DNA of 64,000 bases from Nitrosospira sp. Nsp11 (GTDB lineage Bacteria > Pseudomonadota > Gammaproteobacteria > Burkholderiales > Nitrosomonadaceae). The stretch lies in contig NZ_FRBV01000017.1 in assembly GCF_900142705.1 (NCBI RefSeq), positions 1-64,000 of the forward strand, read 5' to 3'. A model generated the notes under the pieces. The model saw nothing but the letters and a program-made list of their open reading frames with translations. It searched no databases and was not told the DNA's origin. Shown here one piece after another: positions 36,987-46,991 of this stretch. The position numbers and the translations under genes are program-made. Each line of letters begins with the position of its first letter. Position 1 is the stretch's first letter.

Positions 36987-37613
36987 ATGATGGATAACTG
37001 GCAAGAGTGGAGAAAGCAGCAGCGCGCCGAGCTGATGGTACGCAGGGAATGCGTCACGGAAGGGGAGCACCGCCGCTGGAGTACGGCTATTACGGCCTTG
37101 CTGGAACAGGGCTTTCCATCCTTGCAACAAAACGTTGTGGGGTTTTGCTGGCCTCATCGTGGCGAATATGATCCGCGCGCCCTAATGGATTTTATCCGGG
37201 AACGTGGTGCGACGCTTGCACTGCCCGAAGTAGTGAATAAAAAGGAACCGCTGCGTTTTCGCAAGTGGTGGCCAGATGCGCCGATGAAAAGGGGAGCCTA
37301 TGACATTCCGGTACCGGATAACACCTGCCTGGTAACGGTGGGCGCGCTGGTGATCCCAATGATAGGCTTCGACGAACTGGGCTTCAGGCTGGGATATGGC
37401 GGCGGTTATTTCGATCGTACCTTGATCGCGATCACTCCGCGGCCCTTGGCCATCGGCGTAGCCTTCGAAATTTTGCGGATGCACAGCGCGCATCCGCAAC
37501 CGCACGATATTCCAATGGATTTTATTGTAACCGAGGCCGGAATTTATCGGGTAGCGACAACCGGCCTGATGTTAATTTCTCCCGAGGAATGCGCGGCAGA
37601 GACACTTCGGTAG
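36987..37613 (+). CDS. 5-formyltetrahydrofolate cyclo-ligase
   Basis: 208 residues. ATP-dependent conversion of 5-formyl-THF to methenyl-THF. Motifs: GFCWPHRGEYDPR, and the family signature VPMIGFDELGFRLGYGGGYFDRTL (here with VIPMIGFD). It lies downstream of mutY in the same direction. No 6S RNA, a common neighbour of this gene in gammaproteobacteria, fits in the 42-bp gap. Confidence 0.93.
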   Translation: MMDNWQEWRKQQRAELMVRRECVTEGEHRRWSTAITALLEQGFPSLQQNVVGFCWPHRGEYDPRALMDFIRERGATLALPEVVNKKEPLRFRKWWPDAPMKRGAYDIPVPDNTCLVTVGALVIPMIGFDELGFRLGYGGGYFDRTLIAITPRPLAIGVAFEILRMHSAHPQPHDIPMDFIVTEAGIYRVATTGLMLISPEECAAETLR

Positions 37614-37747
37614 GCTCATAACCAGCGATGACATTCAGCCCGCAACGCTGCGCGCAAGCTTATGCATATTTTCCATATGGGTTGAAGAAGACGATGCGTC
37701 GCTCGTACCGGAATGAGCTTGCGCTTTCTCCTTCCTCTTCAGAAGCC

Positions 37748-38587
37748 CTACACATCAAACTCCCTGTGCCGTACCAAAACCTGGTTGTTTCCGCAAAAAT
37801 ATCGCGCCAACCGTTCGGCGAAATAAACCGAGCGATGACGTCCGCCGGTGCAACCGATACTCACAGTCAGGTAATTGCGATTGTCGCGTACGAAGCAGGG
37901 TAGCCAGTCATCCACGAATCGCTTGATGTCCTCAAACATTTTATTGACGCTGGCTTGTGCATCAAGGTATTCAATTACCGCGCCATCTTTTCCGGTAAGA
38001 GGCCGCAAAAGCGCCTCGTAATGCGGATTGGGAAGACAACGTATATCGAATACCATGTCGGAATCCAGAGGAATGCCATGCTTGAAGCCGAAGGATTGGA
38101 ACAGAAGAGTCAGGGATGCATGATCCAGACCTACAAAATCCCTTATCCATGCGCGCAATGAACTGGCGCTCAAATCGCTGGTATCGATGCGGTTCGCGAG
38201 ATCGTGTATGTCACGCAGCATTTCGCGTTCCAGCTCTATACTTTCCCGCAAAGTCGAGTGGTTATCGCTGAGTGGGTGGCGGCGTCGGGTTTCCGAAAAA
38301 CGCTTTACCAGCGTATCGGTTTTAGTTTCAAGGAACAGCAGGTGCACTTCCATTCCCTGCCGCCTTAGATCGGCCAAGCGTTGCGGCAACAGATGCAAGG
38401 TTTCGCGGCTCCTGGCATCGATACTGACCGCTACGCGCTGGTGTCCGGATTCCTTCAAATACACCGTCACTTCCGGCAGCAGGTTTGCTGGAAGATTGTC
38501 CACGCAATAGTAGCCGCTATCCTCGAGAACGGTAAGGGCGATACTCTTGCCGGAACCGGAAAGGCCGCTAATGACGATCAGCTGCAT
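37748..38587 (-). CDS. rapZ: RNase adapter protein RapZ
   Basis: 279 residues. A P-loop protein ([11 protein letters not shown]) with the family motifs [20 protein letters not shown], and C-terminal [20 protein letters not shown]. In enterics it delivers sRNA GlmZ to RNase E to control glmS. In this hprK neighbourhood it may link to the PTS regulatory chain. It is 43 bases downstream of hprK. Confidence 0.94.
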   Translation of the reverse strand: MQLIVISGLSGSGKSIALTVLEDSGYYCVDNLPANLLPEVTVYLKESGHQRVAVSIDARSRETLHLLPQRLADLRRQGMEVHLLFLETKTDTLVKRFSETRRRHPLSDNHSTLRESIELEREMLRDIHDLANRIDTSDLSASSLRAWIRDFVGLDHASLTLLFQSFGFKHGIPLDSDMVFDIRCLPNPHYEALLRPLTGKDGAVIEYLDAQASVNKMFEDIKRFVDDWLPCFVRDNRNYLTVSIGCTGGRHRSVYFAERLARYFCGNNQVLVRHREFDV

Positions 38588-38630
38588 TTCTCGAATACAA
38601 GGGGAGAATTAATGGTTCCCGCCCTGCAAT

Positions 38631-39590
38631 TCAAAGTTCATTTTCATGCTTTTGACCATTTTCCATTTCCTGTTGATGTCGCGCAAAGAATTCCTGGGCG
38701 CTATCAATACCACGAAGTTGCAGAACATAATTGCGTACTGCCGCTTCTACCAGCACGGCCAGATTTCGTCCAGCGGCAACCGGGATGATAACCTTGCGGA
38801 TATTGACGTCCAGGACGCTTTCAGTAACATCGTTGATCGGCAGTCGTTCCATCGCGTTGAAATCAGTGCTGCTCGGTTTTTGCAAATGCACGATGAGCTT
38901 CATGTTTTTTTTCCGGCGTACCGCGGTCTCGCCAAAGATAGTTCGAATGTTCAGCATCCCCAGTCCGCGCACTTCAAGAAAATCACGCAAAATCGGAGGA
39001 CAGCATCCTTCCAGCGTTTCTGGCGCAATTCTATAAAGTTCCACGACATCATCGGCAACGAGCCCATGGCCCCGGCTCACGAGTTCCAGCGCCAATTCAC
39101 TTTTGCCCACGCTGCTTTCGCCGGTGATCATTACGCCCATTCCCAGAACGTCCAGCAGTACGCCATGGCGGCTACAGGAGGGCGCAAGGACGCGCCCCAG
39201 GTAGGGGCGTAACGTCCAGATCACTTCCAGGCTGGAGTAGGGTGAACAGAAAAGGGGAGTGCGGGTGGCATCTGCCAAGGCTCTTATCGAGTCTGGCACT
39301 GAGCAGCCGCCCGCAACGATAATGCACAAGAGGTCGCTTTGTGCGATCTGCTGCATACTCTGTGCCAGGGACTCGGCACCAAGGGTGTTGAGATACTCGG
39401 TTTCGGTCTGGCTCAGCACCTGTATCCAGTTAGGATGGATGAAATTGAGGTGACCGATCATTCCCTGTGTCGAGCGGGCAACGGCTTCCGCGTCCAGATA
39501 CCGGTCGCCACCGTCTTTACCGGCCTCCCAGGTCAGGCTCAGCTTTGACTGCTTATCTTCAAATAGCTGTGTAACGTTAAATCGAGGCAT
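38631..39590 (-). CDS. hprK: HPr kinase/phosphorylase
   Basis: 319 residues from the ATG at 39590 (MPRFNVTQLFEDKQ). The P-loop is GESSVGKS at 157-164, and the HPrK motif is EVRGLGMLNIRTIFG. Phosphorylates and dephosphorylates Ser-46 of HPr. In Betaproteobacteria it belongs to an incomplete PTS used for regulation. Most relatives have ptsN close by, but here only 82 bases separate it from hpf. Confidence 0.94.
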   Translation of the reverse strand: MPRFNVTQLFEDKQSKLSLTWEAGKDGGDRYLDAEAVARSTQGMIGHLNFIHPNWIQVLSQTETEYLNTLGAESLAQSMQQIAQSDLLCIIVAGGCSVPDSIRALADATRTPLFCSPYSSLEVIWTLRPYLGRVLAPSCSRHGVLLDVLGMGVMITGESSVGKSELALELVSRGHGLVADDVVELYRIAPETLEGCCPPILRDFLEVRGLGMLNIRTIFGETAVRRKKNMKLIVHLQKPSSTDFNAMERLPINDVTESVLDVNIRKVIIPVAAGRNLAVLVEAAVRNYVLQLRGIDSAQEFFARHQQEMENGQKHENEL

Positions 39591-39672
39591 TCTGGCTTGC
39601 ATCTTCCAGGTGATAGGACCGGGGAACAACGCTTCCGCTTATCTTGCAGTGCTAAAGTCCTGATGGAGTCGA

Positions 39673-40005
39673 TTATTCAGGCTGTTCGACATCCCGATTC
39701 TTTAACACACCGATATTACGATGGCTTTCATTTTTTTCCTTGTGCTTGAGTATCTGGCGATCAAGCTTATCCACCAGGTTATCGATGGAAACGTACATAT
39801 CGGAACCGTCGGCCTCGACAAAAATATCCTTGCCTGGCACATGGACATTTGCTTCAGCCTTTTGCCTGAGCTTTTCCACCGATAGAATCACGTTGATATC
39901 GATAACGTAGTCGACATGACGCATAACCCGGGTCAGCCTTGAAGTAACGTAATCGCGCATCGCAGGGGTAATTTCTATGTGATGACCGGTAAGGTTGAGA
40001 TTCAT
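39673..40005 (-). CDS. hpf: Short ribosome hibernation promoting factor
   Basis: 110 residues starting MNLNLTGHHIEITPAMRDYVTSRL. The family features VEKLRQKAEANVHVPG and YVSIDNLVDKLDRQILKHKEK are clear. The short form without a dimerisation domain makes 100S ribosomes with RMF in gammaproteobacteria. It lies 19 bases downstream of rpoN, its standard position. An AAGGAGAAAGG site precedes the ATG. Confidence 0.95.
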   Translation of the reverse strand: MNLNLTGHHIEITPAMRDYVTSRLTRVMRHVDYVIDINVILSVEKLRQKAEANVHVPGKDIFVEADGSDMYVSIDNLVDKLDRQILKHKEKNESHRNIGVLKNRDVEQPE

Positions 40006-40024
40006 CCTTTCTCCTTGGCTTGGA

Positions 40025-41494
40025 TTAAAATGATTTGCGAAGATTAACGGGGGGAATTTGTATGGATTCCCGATATTTTGCCACGGTACGGCGGGCAACC
40101 ATAATTCCCTGCTGCCCCAGAATTTCTGAAATCTGGCTATCGCTCAGCGGCTTCTGCGCATTTTCGGCGTTTATCATTTGCTTGATCAGAGCACGAATTG
40201 CGGTGGCGGAACAGGCGCCGCCGGTGTCGGTCGCTACATGACTGCCAAAGAAATACTTTAATTCGAATATGCCCCGTGGCGTCCGCATGAATTTTTGCGT
40301 CGTTACCCGCGAAATCGTAGATTCATGCAAGTCAAGCGTATCCGCAATTTCCCGCAATACCATGGGGCGCATGGCGACCGCGCCATGCTCAAAAAACTGT
40401 TGCTGGCGTTCGACAACTGCCGAGGATACCTTGAGTATCGTGCTGAAACGCTGATGTACGTTCTTGATGAGCCATTTCGCCTCATTCAGATGGCCCGATA
40501 GGCCTCGTGCGGAATCATCATGAGAACGTTTCAGGATATCAGCATAGAGCCGGTTGATTTTCAGGCGGGGCATTGCCTCAGGATTAAGGCTGGCCGCCCA
40601 AGAACCGCTGATCTTTGTCACAATGACGTCGGGTATGATGTAACGGGCGACTGCGGAACTGAATGCCATGCCGGGCCTCGGGTTCAACCGGGTAATCAGT
40701 TGCTGAATCGATCGCAGACATTCATCATCACAGTGCAGCAGCTTTTTAATGGCGGCGAAATCCCGGGATGCCAGACTTTCAAGATCGTCGTTCACCAGGT
40801 GCAACGCCTGATCCAGGTAAGGAGTACATTCCGGCAACGCATGCAATTGCATGAGCAGGCATTCCCTGAGGCTACGCGCCCCAATGCCCGGAGGATCCAT
40901 GCGTTGCAACTGTTCCAGAGCATTGTGAAGATCGTCGATGTCTATCGCGAGCTCGGGCGGCAACAGTTCAACGAGCTCTTCAAGATCCTGTGCAAGATAG
41001 CCGTCGTCATCCAGGCTATCGATCAGTAAACCAACGATTCTCCTGCCGCGCTCCGGGATCTGGCTAAGGCTTAGCTGCAGGTTAAGATGCTCACGCAAGC
41101 TGGGCGGTTCTGCCGCCTGTTGCTGAAAATCCCGCTCGTCGTCGTCATCCCGCGTGTTGCGAACGGCTCTATCGTCCGAGAACCAGTCTGACTCATCAGT
41201 CATCTTTCTCGTATCGGAGCTGTCCTCGATAGGAAGCAATGTCGCACCGGCTTCATCCGGAATCTCAATCAGATCCGATAAGGGCTCCGCCCGAATATCG
41301 ATGGGCATATTCCGATAATCGATGATATCGCTGCCAATATGATCGTCAAGCTCCAGAAGGGGATTTTCTTGAACCATACGTTCTATTTCCTGGTTCAACT
41401 CGACCGTGGAAAGCTGTAGCAGCCGTATGGATTGTTGCAATTGCGGAGTAAGCGTCAAGTGCTGTGACAGCTTAAACTGGAGAGTAGGCTTCAT
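40025..41494 (-). CDS. rpoN: RNA polymerase sigma-54 factor
   Basis: 489 residues. The glutamine-rich activator-interacting region I (LKLSQHLTLTPQLQQSIRLLQLS) and an acidic region II are followed by the core-binding region, the helix-turn-helix and the RpoN box ARRTVAKYRE near residue 470, which reads the -24 element. It stands between lptB and hpf, the conserved order. Confidence 0.97.
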   Translation of the reverse strand: MKPTLQFKLSQHLTLTPQLQQSIRLLQLSTVELNQEIERMVQENPLLELDDHIGSDIIDYRNMPIDIRAEPLSDLIEIPDEAGATLLPIEDSSDTRKMTDESDWFSDDRAVRNTRDDDDERDFQQQAAEPPSLREHLNLQLSLSQIPERGRRIVGLLIDSLDDDGYLAQDLEELVELLPPELAIDIDDLHNALEQLQRMDPPGIGARSLRECLLMQLHALPECTPYLDQALHLVNDDLESLASRDFAAIKKLLHCDDECLRSIQQLITRLNPRPGMAFSSAVARYIIPDVIVTKISGSWAASLNPEAMPRLKINRLYADILKRSHDDSARGLSGHLNEAKWLIKNVHQRFSTILKVSSAVVERQQQFFEHGAVAMRPMVLREIADTLDLHESTISRVTTQKFMRTPRGIFELKYFFGSHVATDTGGACSATAIRALIKQMINAENAQKPLSDSQISEILGQQGIMVARRTVAKYRESIQIPPVNLRKSF

Positions 41495-41543
41495 AATTTG
41501 GAATACCCACGGTAAGGCAAGATTCGTGCGGACCGAATCTTTT

Positions 41544-42302
41544 TCACAGCTTGAAATGTTCCCCCAGATATACTTTTCTCACATTTTCATTATAGATGAT
41601 TTCCTCAGGATTTCCGCTAGCCAGGACCTTTCCTTCACTGATGATATAGGCGTGATCACAAATTCCTAACGTTTCCCTGACATTATGGTCTGTAATGAGC
41701 ACACCGATGCCACGCTCCTTGAGGAACCCGATAATTTTCTGGATATCCAGCACAGCAATAGGATCCACACCCGCAAACGGCTCATCCAACAGGATAAAGC
41801 GCGGCTGCGTTGCAAGCGCGCGCGCGATTTCGACACGGCGGCGCTCGCCCCCGGATAAGCTGATTGCCGGATTGGTCCGTATATGACTGATGTGCAGATC
41901 ATGCAGCAAATCGTCGAGCTGCTGCTGCATTTCATCGCCCGTATAATTTTTCAGTTCCAGTACTGCCCGAATATTATCGGCTACGGACAGCCGCCTGAAA
42001 ATTGAAGCCTCCTGTGGCAAATAGCTTAAGCCAAGGCGCGCACGCAGGTGCATAGGCATCTGGCTTAAATCGCCATCGTCCAGGGATATGTTGCCCCCAT
42101 CCAGCGGCACCAACCCTACCATCATGTAAAAACAGGTGGTCTTGCCTGCGCCATTGGGGCCCAGCAGGCCGACCACTTCACCGCTGCTGACAGAAAGTGA
42201 AACATCTTGCACCACCGTCCGGGATTTATATCGCTTTTTTAAATTAACGGCTTTTAATTCGCTCATTTTTTTGGAATCGGGGCGTTGGTCGATTTCATTC
42301 AT
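41544..42302 (-). CDS. lptB: LPS export ABC transporter ATP-binding protein
   Basis: 252 residues. Walker [10 protein letters not shown] (48-56), signature LSGGERRR, Walker [11 protein letters not shown] and the D-loop are intact. Powers LPS extraction from the inner membrane with LptF and LptG, which are outside the window. It overlaps the lptA end by 8 bases. Confidence 0.96.
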   Translation of the reverse strand: MNEIDQRPDSKKMSELKAVNLKKRYKSRTVVQDVSLSVSSGEVVGLLGPNGAGKTTCFYMMVGLVPLDGGNISLDDGDLSQMPMHLRARLGLSYLPQEASIFRRLSVADNIRAVLELKNYTGDEMQQQLDDLLHDLHISHIRTNPAISLSGGERRRVEIARALATQPRFILLDEPFAGVDPIAVLDIQKIIGFLKERGIGVLITDHNVRETLGICDHAYIISEGKVLASGNPEEIIYNENVRKVYLGEHFKL

Positions 42303-42909
42303 CTTTTTCAGCGGCTGGTTTCGGCTCCTTCTTCTTCGGCTGGATAACCAACCTCACTCTCCCCTCGGAATGGCTCTGAGCGCTCGTATCGTTGTTCCCG
42401 GTCACCTGAAAAAACTCATTCAGTGCATCGTAAGAAATATAATCGCCATGTACTTCGTCCTGACCACGTCTCAGTCTCGCCTTCTTGAAGAGCTGCACCT
42501 TATCCGCCTTGGCGTCATATTCCATGCGCTCGCTCCAACCCTCGACGTACTCGTCCTTGCCATCGCGCTTTTGACGGAAACTGGCAAGATTACCGAAAGC
42601 CGTGGCGTGCTGAAAACCGTTGGCGTCTTCTTTTACCGTCATCTTGTCAGCGCGAATAATCAGCGTGCCCTGCGTGAGGACTACATTACCAATGAAAGTA
42701 GCAAGCTTGTTGGCATCCTGGACAGTGGCCCGGTCAGACTCCAGATGAACCGGCTTATCGCTATCCGCCCGCTCCGCCAGTACCGGTCCTGTAAACAGCA
42801 GGGAAGCAAAAAATATAGTAAAAAATATCCCGCCCCGTCCGATGTTCGCAGCGGCTGCCGTCGAATTCGCATGGCGCTTGCCGAGGGCTTCCCTAGCGTG
42901 CATTGTCAT
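42295..42909 (-). CDS. lptA: LPS transport periplasmic protein LptA
   Basis: 204 residues. The signal segment [18 protein letters not shown] is followed by the OstA-like beta-jellyroll ([35 protein letters not shown]), ending in a lysine-rich tail. Bridges LPS from LptC to LptD across the periplasm. It overlaps lptC upstream by 17 bases and lptB downstream, forming one tightly coupled operon. Confidence 0.93.
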   Translation of the reverse strand: MTMHAREALGKRHANSTAAAANIGRGGIFFTIFFASLLFTGPVLAERADSDKPVHLESDRATVQDANKLATFIGNVVLTQGTLIIRADKMTVKEDANGFQHATAFGNLASFRQKRDGKDEYVEGWSERMEYDAKADKVQLFKKARLRRGQDEVHGDYISYDALNEFFQVTGNNDTSAQSHSEGRVRLVIQPKKKEPKPAAEKDE

Positions 42910-43465
42910 GAATAACTCTTACGCGTGAGAACAACTGGATGATATTGGTGCGGCTGTTCATTTCCATGCCGACTGCGTTGATAACAGATTTTTTTTCGGT
43001 AATAACCACGGGCTTATCGGTTTTGGCGATGTCATCATCGGGAATCAAGTGCAACAAACTGGTCGTCATGGTTGTCTCGCTCCGGCCTTTGGCAGCGTTC
43101 CTCAATACCATAACGTTACCCGTGAGATAAATGTCTTCGTTGTTGCTGGACATCTTCGCTTTATCCGCTTTTATCTGCAGTGCCGGCTTACCGGGTTCGG
43201 TGTTGATAAAAAGGGGTTGTTCCAGATCAGTAGTATCGTCGTCCGGGTAATGGATCATTTCCTTCGCTACAAGCATCTGGCGCGCAAAACCATCCTGATC
43301 CGTGCGAATGGCCGAGAAGTTTTCCACCATGTAATCGGGGGTACGGCCAATTTCGTTGTCTTGTGCTGGAGAAGGCGTTCGTACCGACTGGCTCAGCCAG
43401 AATAACAGCGCCGCGAGCAGAGCGAGTAGAATGAGAGGAAGCCCGGAATACAGGCGGGCGATCAT
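42893..43465 (-). CDS. lptC: LPS export protein LptC
   Basis: 190 residues. A single N-terminal membrane anchor (LYSGLPLILLALLAALLFWLS) precedes a periplasmic jellyroll domain with PDYMVENFSAIRTDQDG and NEDIYLTGNVMVLR. Passes LPS from LptBFG to LptA. It overlaps kdsC by 4 bases. Confidence 0.92.
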   Translation of the reverse strand: MIARLYSGLPLILLALLAALLFWLSQSVRTPSPAQDNEIGRTPDYMVENFSAIRTDQDGFARQMLVAKEMIHYPDDDTTDLEQPLFINTEPGKPALQIKADKAKMSSNNEDIYLTGNVMVLRNAAKGRSETTMTTSLLHLIPDDDIAKTDKPVVITEKKSVINAVGMEMNSRTNIIQLFSRVRVIHDNAR

Positions 43466-43986
43466 TTAAGGTACATCGCCAATTGAGCGTTCAACGTGTC
43501 CTGCGCCTGCATGACCCTTTCGCATACCTCGCGGACTGCACCGCGCCCGCCCTCAAGACGCGTAACGTAATGCGCATGCTTCTTCACCAGAGAAGGCGCT
43601 GCAGGGACAGAGAAAGCAAGACCGCAACGTAACATCACCGGTAAATCTATCAGGTCATCCCCCATATACGCACAAGCCGAAGCATCCAGCTCCTGTTCCT
43701 CCAGCAGGGTCTCGAATACAGGCAATTTAGTTTTTGCCCCCTGATAAACGACGGTCACGCCCCAATCTTTTGCCTTCAGTTCGACGCAGCGCGATTTTCT
43801 GCCAGTGATCAGCGCGATTTTGACGCCGCTCGCCTTGAGCATTTTCAGACCATGGCCATCATGGCTATTGAATGCCTTGATCTCCTCGCCGCCATCTGTG
43901 AGGAAGAGAGTACCATCGGTAAGGACTCCGTCCACATCGAAGATAGCCATACGTATCTTCCTGGCCCTTTCCTGTATGTGTTGCAT
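43462..43986 (-). CDS. kdsC: 3-deoxy-D-manno-octulosonate 8-phosphate phosphatase
   Basis: 174 residues from the ATG at 43986 (the frame also opens with a TTG one codon earlier). HAD phosphatase: DVDGVLTDG nucleophile motif, ALITGRKS, and YMGDDLIDLPVM. Releases Kdo from Kdo-8-phosphate. The usual upstream partner kdsD is not found here. A gap of 569 bp follows upstream. Confidence 0.95.
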   Translation of the reverse strand: MQHIQERARKIRMAIFDVDGVLTDGTLFLTDGGEEIKAFNSHDGHGLKMLKASGVKIALITGRKSRCVELKAKDWGVTVVYQGAKTKLPVFETLLEEQELDASACAYMGDDLIDLPVMLRCGLAFSVPAAPSLVKKHAHYVTRLEGGRGAVREVCERVMQAQDTLNAQLAMYLK

Positions 43987-43989
43987 CAA

Positions 43990-44555
43990 TATTACAACGG
44001 CCGATTGCCCGGCCGACCTGGATAAATAATTAGTTTTTTTTGATGTGTAACAAGTTGCGTACCGCCATCAAGATTCATATAAGCCGGAATCTTGCAATGC
44101 GTTCTCCCTGCCTCCCTTCTCCTGGCCGTCGCGGCATATAACATTTGTCCAAGCCATCCTGTTGGGATAGATGGCGCGCACGAAGAAGAAGATCTGGATG
44201 AAGACTTCTCGCCCCAGATAATTCTGCCAATAAATATTCTGGAATCAAATGGATGCTAGAGGCACAGGAACGTGGCAAACGAGCAGTCACCTCAGCGGCA
44301 GCTTGCCATATTCTGACGGGGGATAAACATCTCGCACTGAGAATAAAATTATTCCCGATAAGAGCCGATCCAAATAAACCGCCCGAGCCCTTTATCTTTC
44401 AGTCCTGCGAAAGCGACAAGAAAGCGAAAACGCAGATGCAATAATATGACAACAATGAAGCGGGACGGTTCGCCGGATAACGCCGGCATCGCACCGCTAC
44501 GCTCGCCCGATCAAGATGTTTGCCCGTGAAAAAAGGTTCCAGTTCCTGGCTGCGA
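43990..44555. other. 566-bp region, no confident gene; possible frameshifted ORF
   Basis: Between kdsC and ispH, where kdsD is expected in many relatives. I see no KdsD motif on either strand. On the plus strand a TTG-initiated 55-codon frame (44092-44259) begins with a hydrophobic stretch (LPASLLLAVAAYN) then an acidic segment. It overlaps a second frame of 63 codons (44253-44444). Together they could be a small exported protein broken by a frameshift, but the support is weak. Confidence 0.4.
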
Positions 44556-45500
44556 TTAATTTTTAGGCAACGGAAACACTACCGACTCAACCACGCCGCT
44601 CAATTCCTCTACGACCACGTCTCTTCCTGCTTGTCCTGCTCCTATCTGTCTTAGCCGTGAAATTACCTCCTGCACCAACACTTCCGGCGCCGAGGCGCCA
44701 GCGGTGATACCGATCTGGTCTTTTCCTTCCAGCCACTTCTCCTGCAATTGCTCGGCACGATCTATCATATAAGCGTCAACGCCGGCATTTCTCGCGACTT
44801 CACACAAGCGGTTAGAGTTAGAGCTGTTGGGTGAGCCGACAACGATGACGAGATCACACTGCTTGACCATCATTTTCACTGCATCCTGGCGATTTTGCGT
44901 CGCATAGCAGATGTCGTCTTTTTTTGGCCCGGTAATTTTTGGAAAGCGTTTTTTCAAGGCCTTGATCACTCGCGTTGCGTCATCCACCGACAAGGTCGTC
45001 TGGGTAACGTAGGCCAGATGAGTCGGGTCTTTGACCAGTAAATTCTCGACATCCTCTTCTGTCTCCACCAGGTACATGCAAGGACCGTCTCCTTCGGCCT
45101 GGCCCATCGTGCCCTCAACCTCCGGATGACCCGCGTGGCCGATCATGATAATTTCTCTCCCTTGCTCCCGCATCTTTGCCACTTCAATATGAACTTTGGT
45201 CACCAGCGGACAGGTGGCATCGAACACTTTGAACTGTTGCGCCTCGGCTTCTCGTCGCACTTCGTGAGAGACCCCATGCGCACTGAAAATCAGAATACTG
45301 CCAACGGGTACTTCGTCGAGATTCTCGACAAATACAGCTCCCTTTTTTTCCAGGTTCTCCACCACGAAACGGTTGTGCACCACCTCGTGGCGCACATAAA
45401 TCGGCGCACCATGCATTGTCAACGCACGTTCGACAATTTCGATTGCGCGATCGACGCCAGCGCAGAACCCGCGGGGGTTAGCAAGTAATACCTTGATCAT
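44556..45500 (-). CDS. ispH: 4-hydroxy-3-methylbut-2-enyl diphosphate reductase
   Basis: 314 residues. The last enzyme of the MEP isoprenoid pathway. The 4Fe-4S ligands Cys13, Cys97 and Cys198 are present, as are HEVVHN, Glu129 in PEVEGTMGQ and the YVTQTTLS segment. Full length. It stands alone on the minus strand, with an inverted-repeat element upstream. Confidence 0.96.
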   Translation of the reverse strand: MIKVLLANPRGFCAGVDRAIEIVERALTMHGAPIYVRHEVVHNRFVVENLEKKGAVFVENLDEVPVGSILIFSAHGVSHEVRREAEAQQFKVFDATCPLVTKVHIEVAKMREQGREIIMIGHAGHPEVEGTMGQAEGDGPCMYLVETEEDVENLLVKDPTHLAYVTQTTLSVDDATRVIKALKKRFPKITGPKKDDICYATQNRQDAVKMMVKQCDLVIVVGSPNSSNSNRLCEVARNAGVDAYMIDRAEQLQEKWLEGKDQIGITAGASAPEVLVQEVISRLRQIGAGQAGRDVVVEELSGVVESVVFPLPKN

Positions 45501-45647
45501 TATTCATTCTCCATAAAAACGATTCCATCAACTGGCCGTTGTCGGCGATATCGTTTGTTGTTCAGCGTTCATTTATGGCACATACGCGGACGCATGCGCG
45601 GATAGGGAAATCGGTAACCCATGCAAAAAGCCGGACCCTTATTTTAA

Positions 45648-45807
45648 CAGCCTGTCGGACTTGAAGGAAATCGGCTGCAAAAGCGTCTGGCCGGTTCATA
45701 TTTCGCCGCTTTTTCGGCCAATAGAATAACCATTGGCCTTCAAAACCCTCAAAATCTGCCATCGCCCAAACACTTTTTCGCTTCGATTCTTCAAGCCCGA
45801 CAGGCTG
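45648..45807. mobile_element. 160-bp element with 19-bp terminal inverted repeats
   Basis: CAGCCTGTCGGACTTGAAG (45648-45666) is the complement of 45789-45807 apart from one base. An inner dyad (GGCCAATAG...CATTGGCC) lies near the centre. No ORF lies inside. The size and ends resemble a MITE, but I see no clear target duplication. It is in the 344-bp gap between btuF-like and ispH. Nothing else is seen there. Confidence 0.6.
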
Positions 45808-45844
45808 CCAGAGCATTCATATAATTCCTCAAGATAACTTTCTG

Positions 45845-46906
45845 TCAATGAAATCCGGCTCCATTTGTATTAAGCGTTTGAAAACCTGCGCGTATCATTG
45901 ACCGTTCATCATTTTGCCGCATCATCTTTTTTTCCCGGCTTGACCGGACGCTCTCCAGCTGCGCACACACGGTTTCCGCAGCCTGCAATATACGAACTGT
46001 CTGGCGATGCAAGAGATCCGGGTGCACGAAAAACAAATGATCGCTTCGGACAGCCTGAATATGCGGGAATCGACGAAACAGCGCCTCTACCCCCGTTTCA
46101 GCCGGCCCCAGCGGTACACTGCTGATGATGGCATGGGGATCGGCTTCCAGCAGGTTTTCCGCAGATATCACAGGCGTTAACGAAGACGCGGACTCGAAAA
46201 TATTGACGCCGCCACAAATGTTGATGATATCGCTGATGACGTGTTTACCGTTTACCGTCATCAGCGGCTGATGCCAGATTAACTGAAATACGCTAATTTT
46301 ACGCCGGTCGCCATAATTACGCTTGATTTGCTGCAATTCCTCTTCATAAGCGCTTGCCGCAGGTTCCGCTTGCGCTGCCGTTCCCGTCAACTTGCCGATT
46401 GTCCGCAACAGCCGCGGAATGTCTTCCAGCCTGGTTGCCTCGGCGGCAAAAACGGTCAAGCCTAATTTCTCCAGTTTCTCGATATCCGACCGCCCATTAC
46501 CGCTACGCCATGCAATCACGAGATCTGGCTTGAGCGTAATGATTCTCTCCAGATCAAGACTGGAAGAATCGCCTACGTCAGGAACAGACTTGGCCGCGTC
46601 GGGAAAATCGCTGTAGCGGCTGGCGCCTACGAGTTTATCGCCAACGCCGGCTGAGAACACCAGTTCAGTGATATTCGGGGAAAGCGAGACGATACGGCTG
46701 GCGAATCGATCCAGGCGGATATCGTGTCCTCGATCATCGACCAGGCTGATTGGGAAAGGGGAGGACGCAGAAAGCGACGAGGTTTTCTCTGCAGCTTGAA
46801 CAACGCCAGCGATACCGATACCGGTAGAAGGCGACACCCACACCGGAAACACAAGCAGCAGTATTAAAACATTATGCCGTATTTGTTTACGGAATTTGCG
46901 GGACAT
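45845..46906 (-). CDS. BtuF-like cobalamin substrate-binding protein
   Basis: 353 residues from the ATG at 46906 (a GTG lies 39 bases earlier). A signal-like helix (NVLILLLVFPVWVSP) is followed by the class III binding-protein fold: RIVSLSPNITELVFSAGVGDKLVGAS, DLERIITLKPDLVIAW, and PLMTVNGKHVISDIINICGGVNIF. These resemble BtuF, which binds vitamin B12 in the periplasm. Siderophore or haem binding is an alternative. No permease or ATPase gene adjoins. The window encodes the B12 enzyme MetH. Confidence 0.8.
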   Translation of the reverse strand: MSRKFRKQIRHNVLILLLVFPVWVSPSTGIGIAGVVQAAEKTSSLSASSPFPISLVDDRGHDIRLDRFASRIVSLSPNITELVFSAGVGDKLVGASRYSDFPDAAKSVPDVGDSSSLDLERIITLKPDLVIAWRSGNGRSDIEKLEKLGLTVFAAEATRLEDIPRLLRTIGKLTGTAAQAEPAASAYEEELQQIKRNYGDRRKISVFQLIWHQPLMTVNGKHVISDIINICGGVNIFESASSLTPVISAENLLEADPHAIISSVPLGPAETGVEALFRRFPHIQAVRSDHLFFVHPDLLHRQTVRILQAAETVCAQLESVRSSREKKMMRQNDERSMIRAGFQTLNTNGAGFH

Positions 46907-46991
46907 GGGAACTAGAAGTGAGCAGGCTTCCGAAGCGGAGCTCACAGACCGGAATTTTTAGACAATTCCCTGGAAAGAAGACGAGGGGAAG

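Noticed and set aside
44075-44290. 71-codon minus-strand ORF upstream of kdsC as a kdsD remnant
   Set aside because: It has none of the SIS-domain motifs of KdsD and no ribosome site.
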